Both the position numbers and the translations under genes were made by a program. A stretch of DNA of 42,218 bases from Pseudomonadota bacterium (GTDB taxonomy: Bacteria; Pseudomonadota; Gammaproteobacteria; Burkholderiales; Thiobacillaceae). The stretch spans positions 1 to 42,218 of the forward strand of contig JAJZTS010000015.1 in NCBI GenBank assembly GCA_021848725.1, in the 5' to 3' direction. Of the stretch, positions 10,165 to 18,779 are shown in pieces (within the stretch, counting starts at the first letter, position 1; the number at the start of each line of letters is the position of its first letter). The notes under the pieces were generated by a model, which searched no databases, was not told the DNA's origin, and saw only the letters and a program-made list of their open reading frames with translations.

Positions 10165-11169
10165 ATGAAGGTGTTAATCACCGGCGCGGCGGGTTTTATC
10201 GGCATGCATGTCGCCAAGATATTGTTGGAACGCGGCGACGAGGTGGTCGGGGTGGATAACCTCAATGACTACTACGATCCTAATTTGAAATTGGCGCGTT
10301 TGGAACAACTCAAGCCGTATCCGTGCTTCGCCTTTCATCGCCTGGATATCTCCGATCGCGTTGCGGTCGAGGACCTGTTCGCGCAGGAAAAACCGCAACG
10401 GGTGGTCAACCTGGCGGCCCAGCCCGGCGTGCGTTATTCGCTGAAGAATCCGCATGCCTACATCCAGACCAATCTGGTCGGCTTCGGCAACATCCTGGAA
10501 GGCTGCCGGCACAACGGGGTCGAGCACTTGGTGTTCGCATCCAGTTCCAGCGTCTACGGCGCCAACACCCGTATGCCGTTCTCGGTGCATGACAACGTCG
10601 ATCACCCGGTCAGCCTGTATGCCGCGAGCAAGAAGGCCAACGAGTTGATGGCGCATAGCTACAGCCACCTGTATGGCTTGCCGACCACCGGTCTGCGCTA
10701 CTTCACCGTGTACGGCCCCTGGGGCCGGCCCGACATGTCGCCCTGGCTGTTCACCTCGGCCATCCTCGAAGGCCGCAACATCGACGTGTTCAACCACGGC
10801 AAGATGCGGCGCGACTTCACCTATGTCGACGACATCGCCGAGGGCACGGTGCGGGTGCTGGACAAGATCGCCGCGCCGAATCCGACGTTCACGACCGACG
10901 CGCCCGACCCCGGCTCCAGTTATGCGCCCTACCGCGTCTACAACATCGGCAACCATACGCCGGTTGAGTTGATGGAGTTCATCGGCACCATCGAAAAGAG
11001 CCTCGGCATCGAGGCCAAGAAGAACTTCCTGCCGATGCAGAACGGCGACGTGGTGGCGACCTATGCCGATATCGAGGACTTGAAACGCGACGTCGGCTTC
11101 GAGCCGAGGACGCCGCTGGCGGACGGGATTGCGCGATGGGTGGCGTGGTACAGAAGTTATCTGGGCTGA
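10165..11169 (+). CDS. UDP-glucuronate 4-epimerase-like SDR enzyme
   Basis: A 334-aa extended short-chain dehydrogenase/epimerase. The NAD-binding motif is GAAGFIG (8-14), the catalytic Ser region is ASSSSVYG and the YxxxK pair is in YAASK. Segments such as VDNLNDYYDPNLKLARL, NLAAQPGVRYS, RYFTVYGPWGRPDM and GKMRRDFTYVDDI are characteristic of the CapI/LpsL group that interconverts UDP-glucuronate and UDP-galacturonate. This suggests galacturonic acid in the polysaccharide. It is the first gene of the plus-strand operon. GC content looks like the housekeeping background, in contrast to the next four genes. UDP-glucose 4-epimerase activity is less likely. Confidence 0.9.
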   Translation: MKVLITGAAGFIGMHVAKILLERGDEVVGVDNLNDYYDPNLKLARLEQLKPYPCFAFHRLDISDRVAVEDLFAQEKPQRVVNLAAQPGVRYSLKNPHAYIQTNLVGFGNILEGCRHNGVEHLVFASSSSVYGANTRMPFSVHDNVDHPVSLYAASKKANELMAHSYSHLYGLPTTGLRYFTVYGPWGRPDMSPWLFTSAILEGRNIDVFNHGKMRRDFTYVDDIAEGTVRVLDKIAAPNPTFTTDAPDPGSSYAPYRVYNIGNHTPVELMEFIGTIEKSLGIEAKKNFLPMQNGDVVATYADIEDLKRDVGFEPRTPLADGIARWVAWYRSYLG

Positions 11170-11215
11170 TGCGTGGCGCGACGGCGGCCATCGACCTGAT
11201 GGCGGGGTCGCGGTT

Positions 11216-12628
11216 ATGTTGATCCGCCATGGCGCAATGTATTTTCTTGCCCGCGGCGGTGCAGGGGTCGTCGCCTTTTTATCTATTTATATCTATACCC
11301 GCTTGCTCGATCCAGATGAATATGGGCTCTATGCGATGCTCCTATCTGCAATGAGTATCGTGTATGCGATCTTTTTCCATTGGCTGAGTACCGGCCTCGG
11401 GCGTTTTTATCCTGCCTATGAGGCTCAACGTGAGATTCTGCTCTCCACCGTCATAGTGGCGTTGCTGGCAATGGTTGCGCTGATTGCGGGCATCTCGATC
11501 CTGGTGAGGGTGTTTATTACCGATCATGTCATCGCAAATTGGGTTGCAATCGTAGCGGCCCTGGCGTGCTCATTGGCTTGGTTCGAGCTGAATCTGCGCT
11601 TGGCCAATGCTGGGCTAAAACCATTGTCCTATGGCCTGCTTTCCTTGTCCAAGGCGGTGTTCAGTCTGGGGCTTGGTGTTGCTTTGTATCGGGTTGCAGG
11701 TATTTATGGTGTGCTCGCTGGGGTGTTTCTCAGTGCCTTACTAGTGCCGCTGTTTTTCTCTACCAAGGGGTGGTCCGGAATTCGACTCAACAAATTCGAT
11801 CCGGCTTTGCTTAGGCGGTTTCTGGGTTATGGCATGCCATTGGCGCTAACGATGCTGCTGACCCTGGTTATCGATATGTCAGATCGATTTCTAGTCGCGA
11901 TCTATTTGGGGGCCGAGGCATCCGGGCTATATTCTGCGGCTTACGATCTGGTGCAGCAGGCTATCGGTGTTCCGGTCGCGGTGGTTTATCTTGCAGCCTT
12001 CCCGCTCGTCGTCAGGGATATGGAGCAGGCAGCTCCTACCGCCCACCAGCGTATCGAATCGCACGCCTTGTTGCTGATCCTGGTGGCGCTGCCGTTTTCT
12101 GTGCTGTTCCTAAGCATGCCGGGTAATACGGCCGAGGTGTTGTTAGGTGAGCAATACAGGAGAATGGCTGAACAGATCATGCCATTGATTGCGATTGCAA
12201 TTCTATTGGGCTGTCTCAAATTGTATTTTTTCGATCTTGGTTTTCAATTGGGACATGACACCTTGGGCCAAGTTTGGCCGACAATGGTTGCTGCTCTGTC
12301 CAATGTCGTGTTGAACGTACTTTGGATACCGGTTTATGGCCTGCAAGGCGCGGCTTATGCAACCATTGCAGCCTTTGCGATCGGGCTGGTTATGAGCGCA
12401 GTAATGGTTAGGCGGGTTTGTGCAATGCCTATGCCTCTATTGGATGTTGTCAAGGTGGTGGCGGCGGGCTTGATCATGGCGGGGGTGTTGGCGGCATTCT
12501 CCGATTGGCGAGGGCTGGGGGCTTGGCTCATGCAGTTGAGCATGGGCACTTTGGCGTATGGTGCAGCATTGATTGGACTCGATGTTGAACGGTTACGGCC
12601 ACGGCTGGCGCAGATATTTTCCAGATAA
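11216..12628 (+). CDS. Lipopolysaccharide/oligosaccharide flippase (Wzx-like)
   Basis: A 470-aa polytopic membrane protein with about 12-14 hydrophobic segments. Its start, GAMYFLARGGAGVVAFLSIYIYTRLLDPDEYGLYAM, is typical of polysaccharide-biosynthesis flippases of the MOP superfamily. It probably moves undecaprenyl-linked repeat units across the inner membrane for the neighbouring glycosyltransferases. I chose the ATG at 11216. The ribosome-binding site is weak (GGCGGGG), and upstream in-frame sequence is short and unlike the family. Codon third positions are clearly more AT-rich than in flanking genes, suggesting acquisition by transfer. Confidence 0.88.
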   Translation: MLIRHGAMYFLARGGAGVVAFLSIYIYTRLLDPDEYGLYAMLLSAMSIVYAIFFHWLSTGLGRFYPAYEAQREILLSTVIVALLAMVALIAGISILVRVFITDHVIANWVAIVAALACSLAWFELNLRLANAGLKPLSYGLLSLSKAVFSLGLGVALYRVAGIYGVLAGVFLSALLVPLFFSTKGWSGIRLNKFDPALLRRFLGYGMPLALTMLLTLVIDMSDRFLVAIYLGAEASGLYSAAYDLVQQAIGVPVAVVYLAAFPLVVRDMEQAAPTAHQRIESHALLLILVALPFSVLFLSMPGNTAEVLLGEQYRRMAEQIMPLIAIAILLGCLKLYFFDLGFQLGHDTLGQVWPTMVAALSNVVLNVLWIPVYGLQGAAYATIAAFAIGLVMSAVMVRRVCAMPMPLLDVVKVVAAGLIMAGVLAAFSDWRGLGAWLMQLSMGTLAYGAALIGLDVERLRPRLAQIFSR

Positions 12629-12629
12629 C

Positions 12630-13466
12630 ATGCCACCGAGGCGTACTGATCTGCCTTTTCTGCTCCGCTTCCTGTTAAGCGTGACTAGACGCCTGCCGCC
12701 GTTCTGGCGGATTAGCGGTATCAGTAATCGAATTATCAAGCCGGTATGGTGCCTGTTAGGAGGCGGCCGGGTCATGCTGCCAATCTGGCCTTCGGTCAGT
12801 ATGTGGGTTGACCCTTGCGAGGTGGTTGGCGGTAACTTGGCGTTTATCCCACAGCTCTATGATCGATGGGAACGGTCGATGCTGTTGGAGTCGTTGCCGT
12901 CCGGCGGTGTTTTTGTCGACGTGGGCAGCAATATCGGAGCCTATGCCTTATGGGCTGCATCGTGTGTGGGGCAGAAAGGGAGAGTTCTGGCCATTGAGGC
13001 GGACCCGGATAACTTTGCAATCTTAGAAGAAAACGTGGCACTGAATCAGCTACAAGACGTGGTTTTCTGTCGATGGGTTGGTGTGGCCGATGAACGACAG
13101 ACACTGCGCCTATATAAGAATCAAAGCGGGAATTGTGGTGCCCATAGCTTCCTGGGTGAGGGCGAGAGTTATGTCGAGGTGCAGTGCGAAACGCTTGCCG
13201 ATCTGGTTTTGGCGGCTGGGTTCGACCGGGTCGACATCATGAAATTGGATATTGAAGGGTTTGAAGAAAAGGCATTAAGTCGTTATTTTCTCGACGTTCC
13301 AGAGCAGTCACCTCTGCGGCCACGCTATCTTTTGGTCGAGATCGACGGCGGTCCGGTGACCGATGCAGCTGCACGGCAGGCGCTGAAAGACTTAATTTGT
13401 CATAACGGCTACGAAATGTTGGTAGACAAGAGCAATTCATTATTTAGGAAGCGCCTCTCGGACTGA
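12630..13466 (+). CDS. FkbM-family SAM-dependent methyltransferase
   Basis: A 278-aa protein of the FkbM family, often found in O-antigen and exopolysaccharide clusters, where members O-methylate sugars. The SAM-binding segment is VFVDVGSNIGAYALWAA, followed by VLAIEADPDNFAILEENV. Later come IMKLDIEGFEEKAL and LLVEIDGG. The N-terminal 80 residues are basic and hydrophobic. I placed the start at the ATG at 12630, one base after the flippase stop. Upstream TTG/ATG codons (12573, 12582) overlap the flippase and have no better ribosome-binding site. The target sugar is unknown. AT-richer than the chromosome background. Confidence 0.85.
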   Translation: MPPRRTDLPFLLRFLLSVTRRLPPFWRISGISNRIIKPVWCLLGGGRVMLPIWPSVSMWVDPCEVVGGNLAFIPQLYDRWERSMLLESLPSGGVFVDVGSNIGAYALWAASCVGQKGRVLAIEADPDNFAILEENVALNQLQDVVFCRWVGVADERQTLRLYKNQSGNCGAHSFLGEGESYVEVQCETLADLVLAAGFDRVDIMKLDIEGFEEKALSRYFLDVPEQSPLRPRYLLVEIDGGPVTDAAARQALKDLICHNGYEMLVDKSNSLFRKRLSD

Positions 13467-13468
13467 GT

Positions 13469-14293
13469 ATGGATAGAACGCATTCCCGATATGCGCCAGT
13501 CAGTGTCGTCATTCCATGTTACTGCTGTGACGCAACGATCAATCGTGCCGTAGCCTCTGTCGCGGACCAGACGGTATTGCCGCAAGAGTTGATCTTGGTC
13601 GACGATGCCAGCCCGGACAGCGGTCGTACGCTGGATGAGTTACATGCGCTGTCGGTGCGATATGTCGGTTTGTTTCCGGTGAAGGTGGTTGCTTTGCAGC
13701 AAAACAGTGGCGTGGCAAGTGCGCGCAATGCTGGATGGGAGGCGGCTACCTGCAACTTTGTTGCCTTTCTCGATGCCGACGATACCTGGCACCCCAAGAA
13801 GATTGAGATTCAGCATGGGTACATGGCAGCCAATGAGGCTGTCGGCTTGTCTGGCCACGGGCATGTCGTTGGAGATCGATTCATTCCAGTCGAGCTGAGT
13901 GCCAAGGTGTGGCCGATACCCGCATGGCGGCTTCGCTTAAGGAATCCTTTCATCACGCCGTCCGTGATGTTGAGGCGGAATGTGCCGGACCGATTTCTGG
14001 ATGGCCAGCGGTTCATGGAGGATCATTTGTTGTGGATGCGGCTGCATTGCCATGGGGTAAAGATGGTCAAATTGTCGTTTCCGCTGGCGGTGATACACAA
14101 GCGACCATACGGCGATGGCGGTTTGAGCGCCAAATTATGGCAAATGGAAAAGAGTGACGTGGGGAATTATTTCTTCTTGGTTCGGACCGGCTGTCTGCAT
14201 CCCATATGGCTGCTGCCGATGGTCGCGCTCTCATTGCTCAAATTCTTGCGCCGCCTATTTCTGATCATGCTGCGTCGCATAATGAAGATCTGA
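13469..14293 (+). CDS. Family 2 glycosyltransferase
   Basis: A 274-aa GT-A fold glycosyltransferase. The nucleotide-binding start is VSVVIPCYCCDATINRAVASV, followed by LILVDDASPD and the metal-binding DADD in FVAFLDADDTWHPKK. EDHLLWMRL is the likely catalytic-base region (ED). The last 40 residues are hydrophobic and basic (LLPMVALSLLKFLRRLFLIMLRR), which suggests membrane association. It begins 3 nt after the FkbM gene and is followed after 2 nt by a second glycosyltransferase. It probably adds one sugar of the repeat unit on the cytoplasmic side. Donor and acceptor cannot be predicted. Confidence 0.92.
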   Translation: MDRTHSRYAPVSVVIPCYCCDATINRAVASVADQTVLPQELILVDDASPDSGRTLDELHALSVRYVGLFPVKVVALQQNSGVASARNAGWEAATCNFVAFLDADDTWHPKKIEIQHGYMAANEAVGLSGHGHVVGDRFIPVELSAKVWPIPAWRLRLRNPFITPSVMLRRNVPDRFLDGQRFMEDHLLWMRLHCHGVKMVKLSFPLAVIHKRPYGDGGLSAKLWQMEKSDVGNYFFLVRTGCLHPIWLLPMVALSLLKFLRRLFLIMLRRIMKI

Positions 14294-14295
14294 TC

Positions 14296-15045
14296 GTGAT
14301 TACGGTTTCTGTCGTTAGTCATGGTCACGCAAATCTTTTGGCTGCGCTGTTGGATGAGCTTGCCTCCATCCAGTCTGTGACCGAAGTCATCGTCACCGTC
14401 AATGTGCCGGAACGACTGGTTTCTGTTCCCGCCGCTTTGGTTGGACGAGTACGCTGGCGGCACAATACGCTGCCACGAGGCTTTGGCGCTAACCACAACG
14501 CGGCATTCACCCAGTGCCAAACACCATACTTCTGTGTAGTAAATCCGGATATCGAACTGGCTGGCGATCCGTTCTCGTTGCTTATCGATTGCATGGGGCA
14601 GTGTGGTGCCGCACTCGCTGCACCGCGGACCGTGACGCCGGGCGGTATCGAGCAAGACAGTATCCGCCGGTTCCCGACCCCGCTTGGCCTACTGTTAAAA
14701 GCTGCAGGGAAGTCGAACGGCGCTTATCCGCTTACCGAGGTGCAGGGCAGTTTCTTTCCGGAGTGGGTTGGTGGCATGTTCATGCTGTTTCGCAGCGATG
14801 CTTTCAAACGTATCGGCGGCTTCGACGAGGGTTTCTATATGTATTACGAAGATGTCGATATCTGTGCGCGACTATGGCGATCAGGGATGCGCGTTGTGGC
14901 CTGCCCTGGGGTCAGCGTCGTTCATGCGGCACAGCGCGCGAGTCATCGAGAGACTCGGTATCTGCGTTGGCATTTGGCCAGTATGGCGCGTTATTTCTGG
15001 AAACATTGCGGTCGCTTGCCGAAGGTGGTTGAGGCAGGCGTATGA
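14296..15045 (+). CDS. Family 2 glycosyltransferase, rhamnosyltransferase-like
   Basis: A 249-aa GT2 enzyme with ITVSVVSHGHANLLAALLDEL, the acceptor-side NPDIEL, and the WbbL-type block GGFDEGFYMYYEDVDICARLWRSG. That block is common in bacterial rhamnosyltransferases, though donor specificity varies. I prefer the GTG at 14296, 2 nt after the preceding stop, because the family fold begins right there. An ATG at 14206 would add 30 residues that overlap the previous gene. The stop overlaps the next start by 4 nt (ATGA), implying coupled translation. Confidence 0.85.
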   Translation: MITVSVVSHGHANLLAALLDELASIQSVTEVIVTVNVPERLVSVPAALVGRVRWRHNTLPRGFGANHNAAFTQCQTPYFCVVNPDIELAGDPFSLLIDCMGQCGAALAAPRTVTPGGIEQDSIRRFPTPLGLLLKAAGKSNGAYPLTEVQGSFFPEWVGGMFMLFRSDAFKRIGGFDEGFYMYYEDVDICARLWRSGMRVVACPGVSVVHAAQRASHRETRYLRWHLASMARYFWKHCGRLPKVVEAGV

Positions 15046-16001
15046 AGGTATTGGTTACGGGGGCCAACGGCTTTGTCGGTCGGGCATTGTGCAAAACACT
15101 CTCCGATTCTGGGTATGAGGTGGTTGCCGCTGTGCGTGACGATGCTGTGCGCTATTCAATCTCAAGTGCATTGCAAACTGTGACGGTCGGCGAGGTTGGG
15201 CCGAAGACGGATTGGTCGAATGCCCTGCAAGGCTGTACGGCCGTCGTGCATTTGGCGGCGCGTGCGCACGTGATGCACGACACGGTGAGCGATCCGCTTG
15301 CAATCTATCGGGCGATCAATACAGAAGGCACTCTGGCGTTGGCGCGCCGGGCTGTCGCCGCCGGCGTACGCCGTTTTGTTTTTGTCAGCAGTATCAAGGT
15401 GCAGGGCGAGGAGCGCGAGACGCCTTATACTGAGGCCGACCAGCCCGATCCAGTCGATGCCTATGCCCAATCCAAGTGGGAGGCGGAACAAGGTTTATGG
15501 CGCATTGCCCAAGAGACTGGGTTGGAATTGGTCGTGCTGCGGCCGCCGCTGATCTACGGCCCCGGGGTGAAGGCGAATTTCCTGCGCTTGATGCAGTGGG
15601 TTGCCGGTGGCGTGCCTTTGCCATTAGGTGGCGTGGCGAATCGTCGAAGCCTGCTTTACCTGGGCAATTTCACGGATGCGATCGTGCATTGCCTAGCTCA
15701 GGCAAGGGCGGTCGGTCAGACTTTTTTGGTCTGTGATGGCGAAACGATCTCGACCAAGGGTTTGATCGAGGCGATTGCCAAAGTAATGGGCCGTCCTGCC
15801 CGCCTGCTGCCAGTGCCGGTAAACCTGTTGCGGCATATAGCAAATTGGCTGGGTAAAAAGGCGGAGGCGGACCGATTGCTGGGCTCGCTGGCCCTCGATT
15901 GCAGCAAGCTGCGTAAGGAACTCGATTGGCGGCCGCCCTTTACGTTTGAACAAGGCATGCGCGAGACCGTCGATGCATTTATGGAAGGGCGCGTGGTTTG
16001 A
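15042..16001 (+). CDS. WbpV-like NAD-dependent epimerase/4-ketoreductase
   Basis: A 319-aa extended SDR: GANGFVG at residues 7-13, AARAHVMHD, SSIKVQGE and the catalytic YAQSK. The combination of SSIKV, a following WecA/WbpL-like transferase and then WbpM matches the WbpV-WbpL-WbpM trio of Pseudomonas aeruginosa, and WreQ in Rhizobium. In those systems the enzyme reduces the 4-keto sugar made by WbpM to UDP-QuiNAc or an epimer. I therefore infer it makes the initiating amino sugar rather than acting as GalE. It overlaps the upstream gene by 4 nt and shares one base with the downstream ATG (TGATG). Confidence 0.82.
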   Translation: MKVLVTGANGFVGRALCKTLSDSGYEVVAAVRDDAVRYSISSALQTVTVGEVGPKTDWSNALQGCTAVVHLAARAHVMHDTVSDPLAIYRAINTEGTLALARRAVAAGVRRFVFVSSIKVQGEERETPYTEADQPDPVDAYAQSKWEAEQGLWRIAQETGLELVVLRPPLIYGPGVKANFLRLMQWVAGGVPLPLGGVANRRSLLYLGNFTDAIVHCLAQARAVGQTFLVCDGETISTKGLIEAIAKVMGRPARLLPVPVNLLRHIANWLGKKAEADRLLGSLALDCSKLRKELDWRPPFTFEQGMRETVDAFMEGRVV

Positions 16002-16960
16002 TGGCGCTATCTTTGATCCTGGCGTTTTTGCTTTCTGTGCTGGCCAATTGGATGATGGTGCGCGGTCGGGCTTGGCTGCCGCAAGATAAGCCCAATACTC
16101 GCTCCTTGCATGTGCATGCGGTCCCGCGTAGTGGCGGCGTGGGCATTGTGCTCGGGGTCGGCGTGGCCTGCTTGATATTGCCGACTTGGAGGTTGCAGAT
16201 CATGCTGGGATTGGCTGTGTCGATAGCGGTATTGTCGCTATTGGACGATGCCCGTGGCTTGCCGGTTTGGCTGCGCTTGGGTTCGCATCTGGCGGTGGCA
16301 CTGGCATTCTTGTGGTTCTATGTTCCCGCAGAATGGGGGGCGATGGCATGGCTGCTGGCATTGTTGGCAATGGTTTGGATGACGAATCTATATAACTTCA
16401 TGGATGGCTCGGACGGACTGGCCGGTGGAATGGCGCTGTTTGGGTTTGGCGCCTTGGGTACGGCGGCCTGGTTGGCCGGCGATATTGTTATGGCGCAGTT
16501 GGGGCTGTCTGTGGCGGCGGCCGCCGCGGGTTTCCTGCTGTTTAATTTCTATCCGGCCAAGATATTCATGGGCGATGTGGGCTCCATTCCGCTCGGTTTT
16601 ATGGCGGCGGCAATCGGCCTGCTCGGTTATTGGCGTGAGCTGTGGCCCTGGATGTTTCCAGTACTGGTCTTCTCACCGTTTATCGTCGATGCCAGTGTCA
16701 CTCTGCTTCGTCGGTTGCTACGCGGCGAACGGGTCTGGCAGGCACACAGAGAACACTATTATCAGCGCTTGATCCGTTCGGGCGTTAGTCATCGCGCAAC
16801 GGCCATTGGAGCCTATGGCTTGATGTCGGGCTGTGCGACAGTGGCCTTCTATTCGTTACGCCGGCCGGAATCGGCGCTGCCAGCCGTGCTGCTGCTGGGC
16901 GTGTTATACCTCGCGCTGATGATATGGCTGGATCGCCGCTGGAGCTTGCATGAGGCTTAA
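16001..16960 (+). CDS. WbpL/WecA-like polyprenyl-phosphate sugar-1-phosphate transferase
   Basis: A 319-aa integral membrane enzyme of the MraY/WecA superfamily (GT4 family in some annotation systems). It starts sugar-lipid assembly by moving an N-acetyl-aminosugar phosphate onto undecaprenyl phosphate. Visible marks are the early KPNTRSLHVHAVPRSGG block, the Asp pair in SLLDDARGL (D82, D83), NLYNFMDGSDGLAGG (129-143), FMGDVGSIPLGF, and the cytoplasmic HREHYYQRL loop. About ten membrane helices are present. The start is the ATG at 16001, overlapping the preceding stop. The neighbours suggest the substrate is UDP-QuiNAc or UDP-FucNAc. Confidence 0.9.
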   Translation: MALSLILAFLLSVLANWMMVRGRAWLPQDKPNTRSLHVHAVPRSGGVGIVLGVGVACLILPTWRLQIMLGLAVSIAVLSLLDDARGLPVWLRLGSHLAVALAFLWFYVPAEWGAMAWLLALLAMVWMTNLYNFMDGSDGLAGGMALFGFGALGTAAWLAGDIVMAQLGLSVAAAAAGFLLFNFYPAKIFMGDVGSIPLGFMAAAIGLLGYWRELWPWMFPVLVFSPFIVDASVTLLRRLLRGERVWQAHREHYYQRLIRSGVSHRATAIGAYGLMSGCATVAFYSLRRPESALPAVLLLGVLYLALMIWLDRRWSLHEA

Positions 16961-18779
16961 CTCCCGCATCCTGTTGGTCATGCTGCATGATGTGATCGCA
17001 ACGTTGCTCGCGTGGCTGGCGGCATATTGGTTGCGATTCAATCTCGCCATACCGGAGGAATACCTGCGCGATGCGATGAACACCTTGGCCTGGGTTATGC
17101 CCATGCAGACCATCGTATTCTGGTATTTTGGTCTATATCGCGGCATCTGGCGCTTTGCCAGCCTGCCGGACCTGCGACGAATTCTATTGGCTGTGCTGTT
17201 TGCTGCGGCGCTGACGCCGGCCATGTTAATCCTATTCCGCGTCGAGGCCATCGTGCCGCGCTCGGTGCTGTTGCTCGACCCGATTCTGTTGGTGGCGATC
17301 ATGAGCGGCAGCCGCATTGCCTATCGTGCCTGGCGTGAGCGCGGTCTGGCGGTGCTGCTCGCCGGCGAGGCCAGGCCGGTGTTGGTGGCGGGTGCAGGCG
17401 CAGCCGCCGACTTGCTGCTGCGCGAGCTGGCACACGGCCCGGGCCGCTGGCGCGTGGCGGGCCTATTCGACGACGACCCGGCCATGCATGGCCGCCGGGT
17501 ACAGGATGTCGTCGTGCTCGGCCGGCTGGCCGACATTCCGGCGCAGGCGCAGCGCCTGCAGGTGAAAGACGTGGTCCTGGCCCTGCCGTCCGCTGCGCTC
17601 GCGTTGCGTCGGCAATTGACCGAGCTCTGCTCCGCCGCAGGCCTGAGCGTATTGACCATGCCGTCGCTGGATGACTTGATGGCCGGCCGCGTGGCCGTGT
17701 CGCAACTGCGCCGTATCGAGCTGGACGATCTGCTCGGACGCGAATCGGTCAAGCTCGACGATCGTGGTCTGGCCGAGTTGATCGGCGGCCGCACGGTGCT
17801 GGTGACCGGTGCCGGCGGCTCGATCGGCTCCGAGTTGTGCCGCCAAATCGCGCATTTCGGTCCGGCCCGCCTGGTCTTCTTCGAGGCGAGCGAACTCGCG
17901 CTCTACCAGATGGAACAGGAATTCAAGCGCCAACACCCGGAGCAGCCCATCGTTTGTATCGTTGGCGACGCGAAGGATGCGGCGCGCGTCGATGAGGTGA
18001 TGGCCAGTTTGCGGCCGGCGCTGGTGTTCCACGCCGCGGCCTACAAGCATGTGCCGTTGATGGAGCAAGACAACGCCTTGCAAGCCTTGCGCAACAACGT
18101 GCTGGGCACTTCGGTGCTGGCGCGTGCGGCGGTCGCGCATGGCGTCGAACGTTTCGTGCTGATTTCCACCGACAAGGCGGTGAATCCGACCAATGTGATG
18201 GGTGCCTCCAAGCGTTTGGCCGAGAAGGTTTGCCAAGCCATGCAGGGCCAGAACGGCACCCGCTTCGTCAGCGTGCGCTTCGGCAACGTCCTCGGCTCGT
18301 CCGGCAGCGTGATTCCGAAGTTCCAGCAGCAGATCGCCGAGGGGGGGCCGGTGACGGTGACCCATCCCGAGATCACGCGCTACTTCATGTCCATCCCCGA
18401 GGCGGCGCAACTGGTCCTGCAGGCTGGGCTGATGGGGCAGGGCGGCGAGATCTTCGTGCTCGATATGGGTGAGCCGGTGAAGATCGTCGAACTGGCGCGG
18501 CTGATGATTCGTCTGTCCGGCCACCAGGACGGTGACATCGCAATTGCCTATACCGGCTTGCGGCCAGGCGAGAAGTTGTACGAGGAATTATTGGCCGACG
18601 AAGAATCCACCCTACCGACGCCGCATCCGAAGTTGCGTATCGCGAAGGCCAGGGACACGGATGGCGAAGAGGTGAAGGCGATCCTGGAGTGGGTTGCCGG
18701 CACCGCCACGGCTAGCGACGACGCGGTGCGTGCGCAACTCGTGCGGTGGTTGCCGGAATACCATCCGGCCATTCATTAA
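16950..18779 (+). CDS. wbpM: WbpM-like membrane UDP-GlcNAc 4,6-dehydratase
   Basis: A 609-aa protein with four N-terminal membrane helices (about 8-125), a CoA-binding-like Rossmann domain (about 140-270) and a C-terminal SDR dehydratase domain. The NAD motif is GAGGSIG (287-293). STDKAVNPTNVMG carries D408/K409. The usual catalytic Tyr is replaced by Met in MGASK (M417, K421), a hallmark of the WbpM/CapD group. Members make UDP-4-keto-6-deoxy-GlcNAc, the precursor for QuiNAc or FucNAc. It overlaps the previous gene by 11 nt and ends the operon, converging with a 4-nt overlap on the oxidoreductase gene. Confidence 0.92.
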   Translation: MRLNSRILLVMLHDVIATLLAWLAAYWLRFNLAIPEEYLRDAMNTLAWVMPMQTIVFWYFGLYRGIWRFASLPDLRRILLAVLFAAALTPAMLILFRVEAIVPRSVLLLDPILLVAIMSGSRIAYRAWRERGLAVLLAGEARPVLVAGAGAAADLLLRELAHGPGRWRVAGLFDDDPAMHGRRVQDVVVLGRLADIPAQAQRLQVKDVVLALPSAALALRRQLTELCSAAGLSVLTMPSLDDLMAGRVAVSQLRRIELDDLLGRESVKLDDRGLAELIGGRTVLVTGAGGSIGSELCRQIAHFGPARLVFFEASELALYQMEQEFKRQHPEQPIVCIVGDAKDAARVDEVMASLRPALVFHAAAYKHVPLMEQDNALQALRNNVLGTSVLARAAVAHGVERFVLISTDKAVNPTNVMGASKRLAEKVCQAMQGQNGTRFVSVRFGNVLGSSGSVIPKFQQQIAEGGPVTVTHPEITRYFMSIPEAAQLVLQAGLMGQGGEIFVLDMGEPVKIVELARLMIRLSGHQDGDIAIAYTGLRPGEKLYEELLADEESTLPTPHPKLRIAKARDTDGEEVKAILEWVAGTATASDDAVRAQLVRWLPEYHPAIH

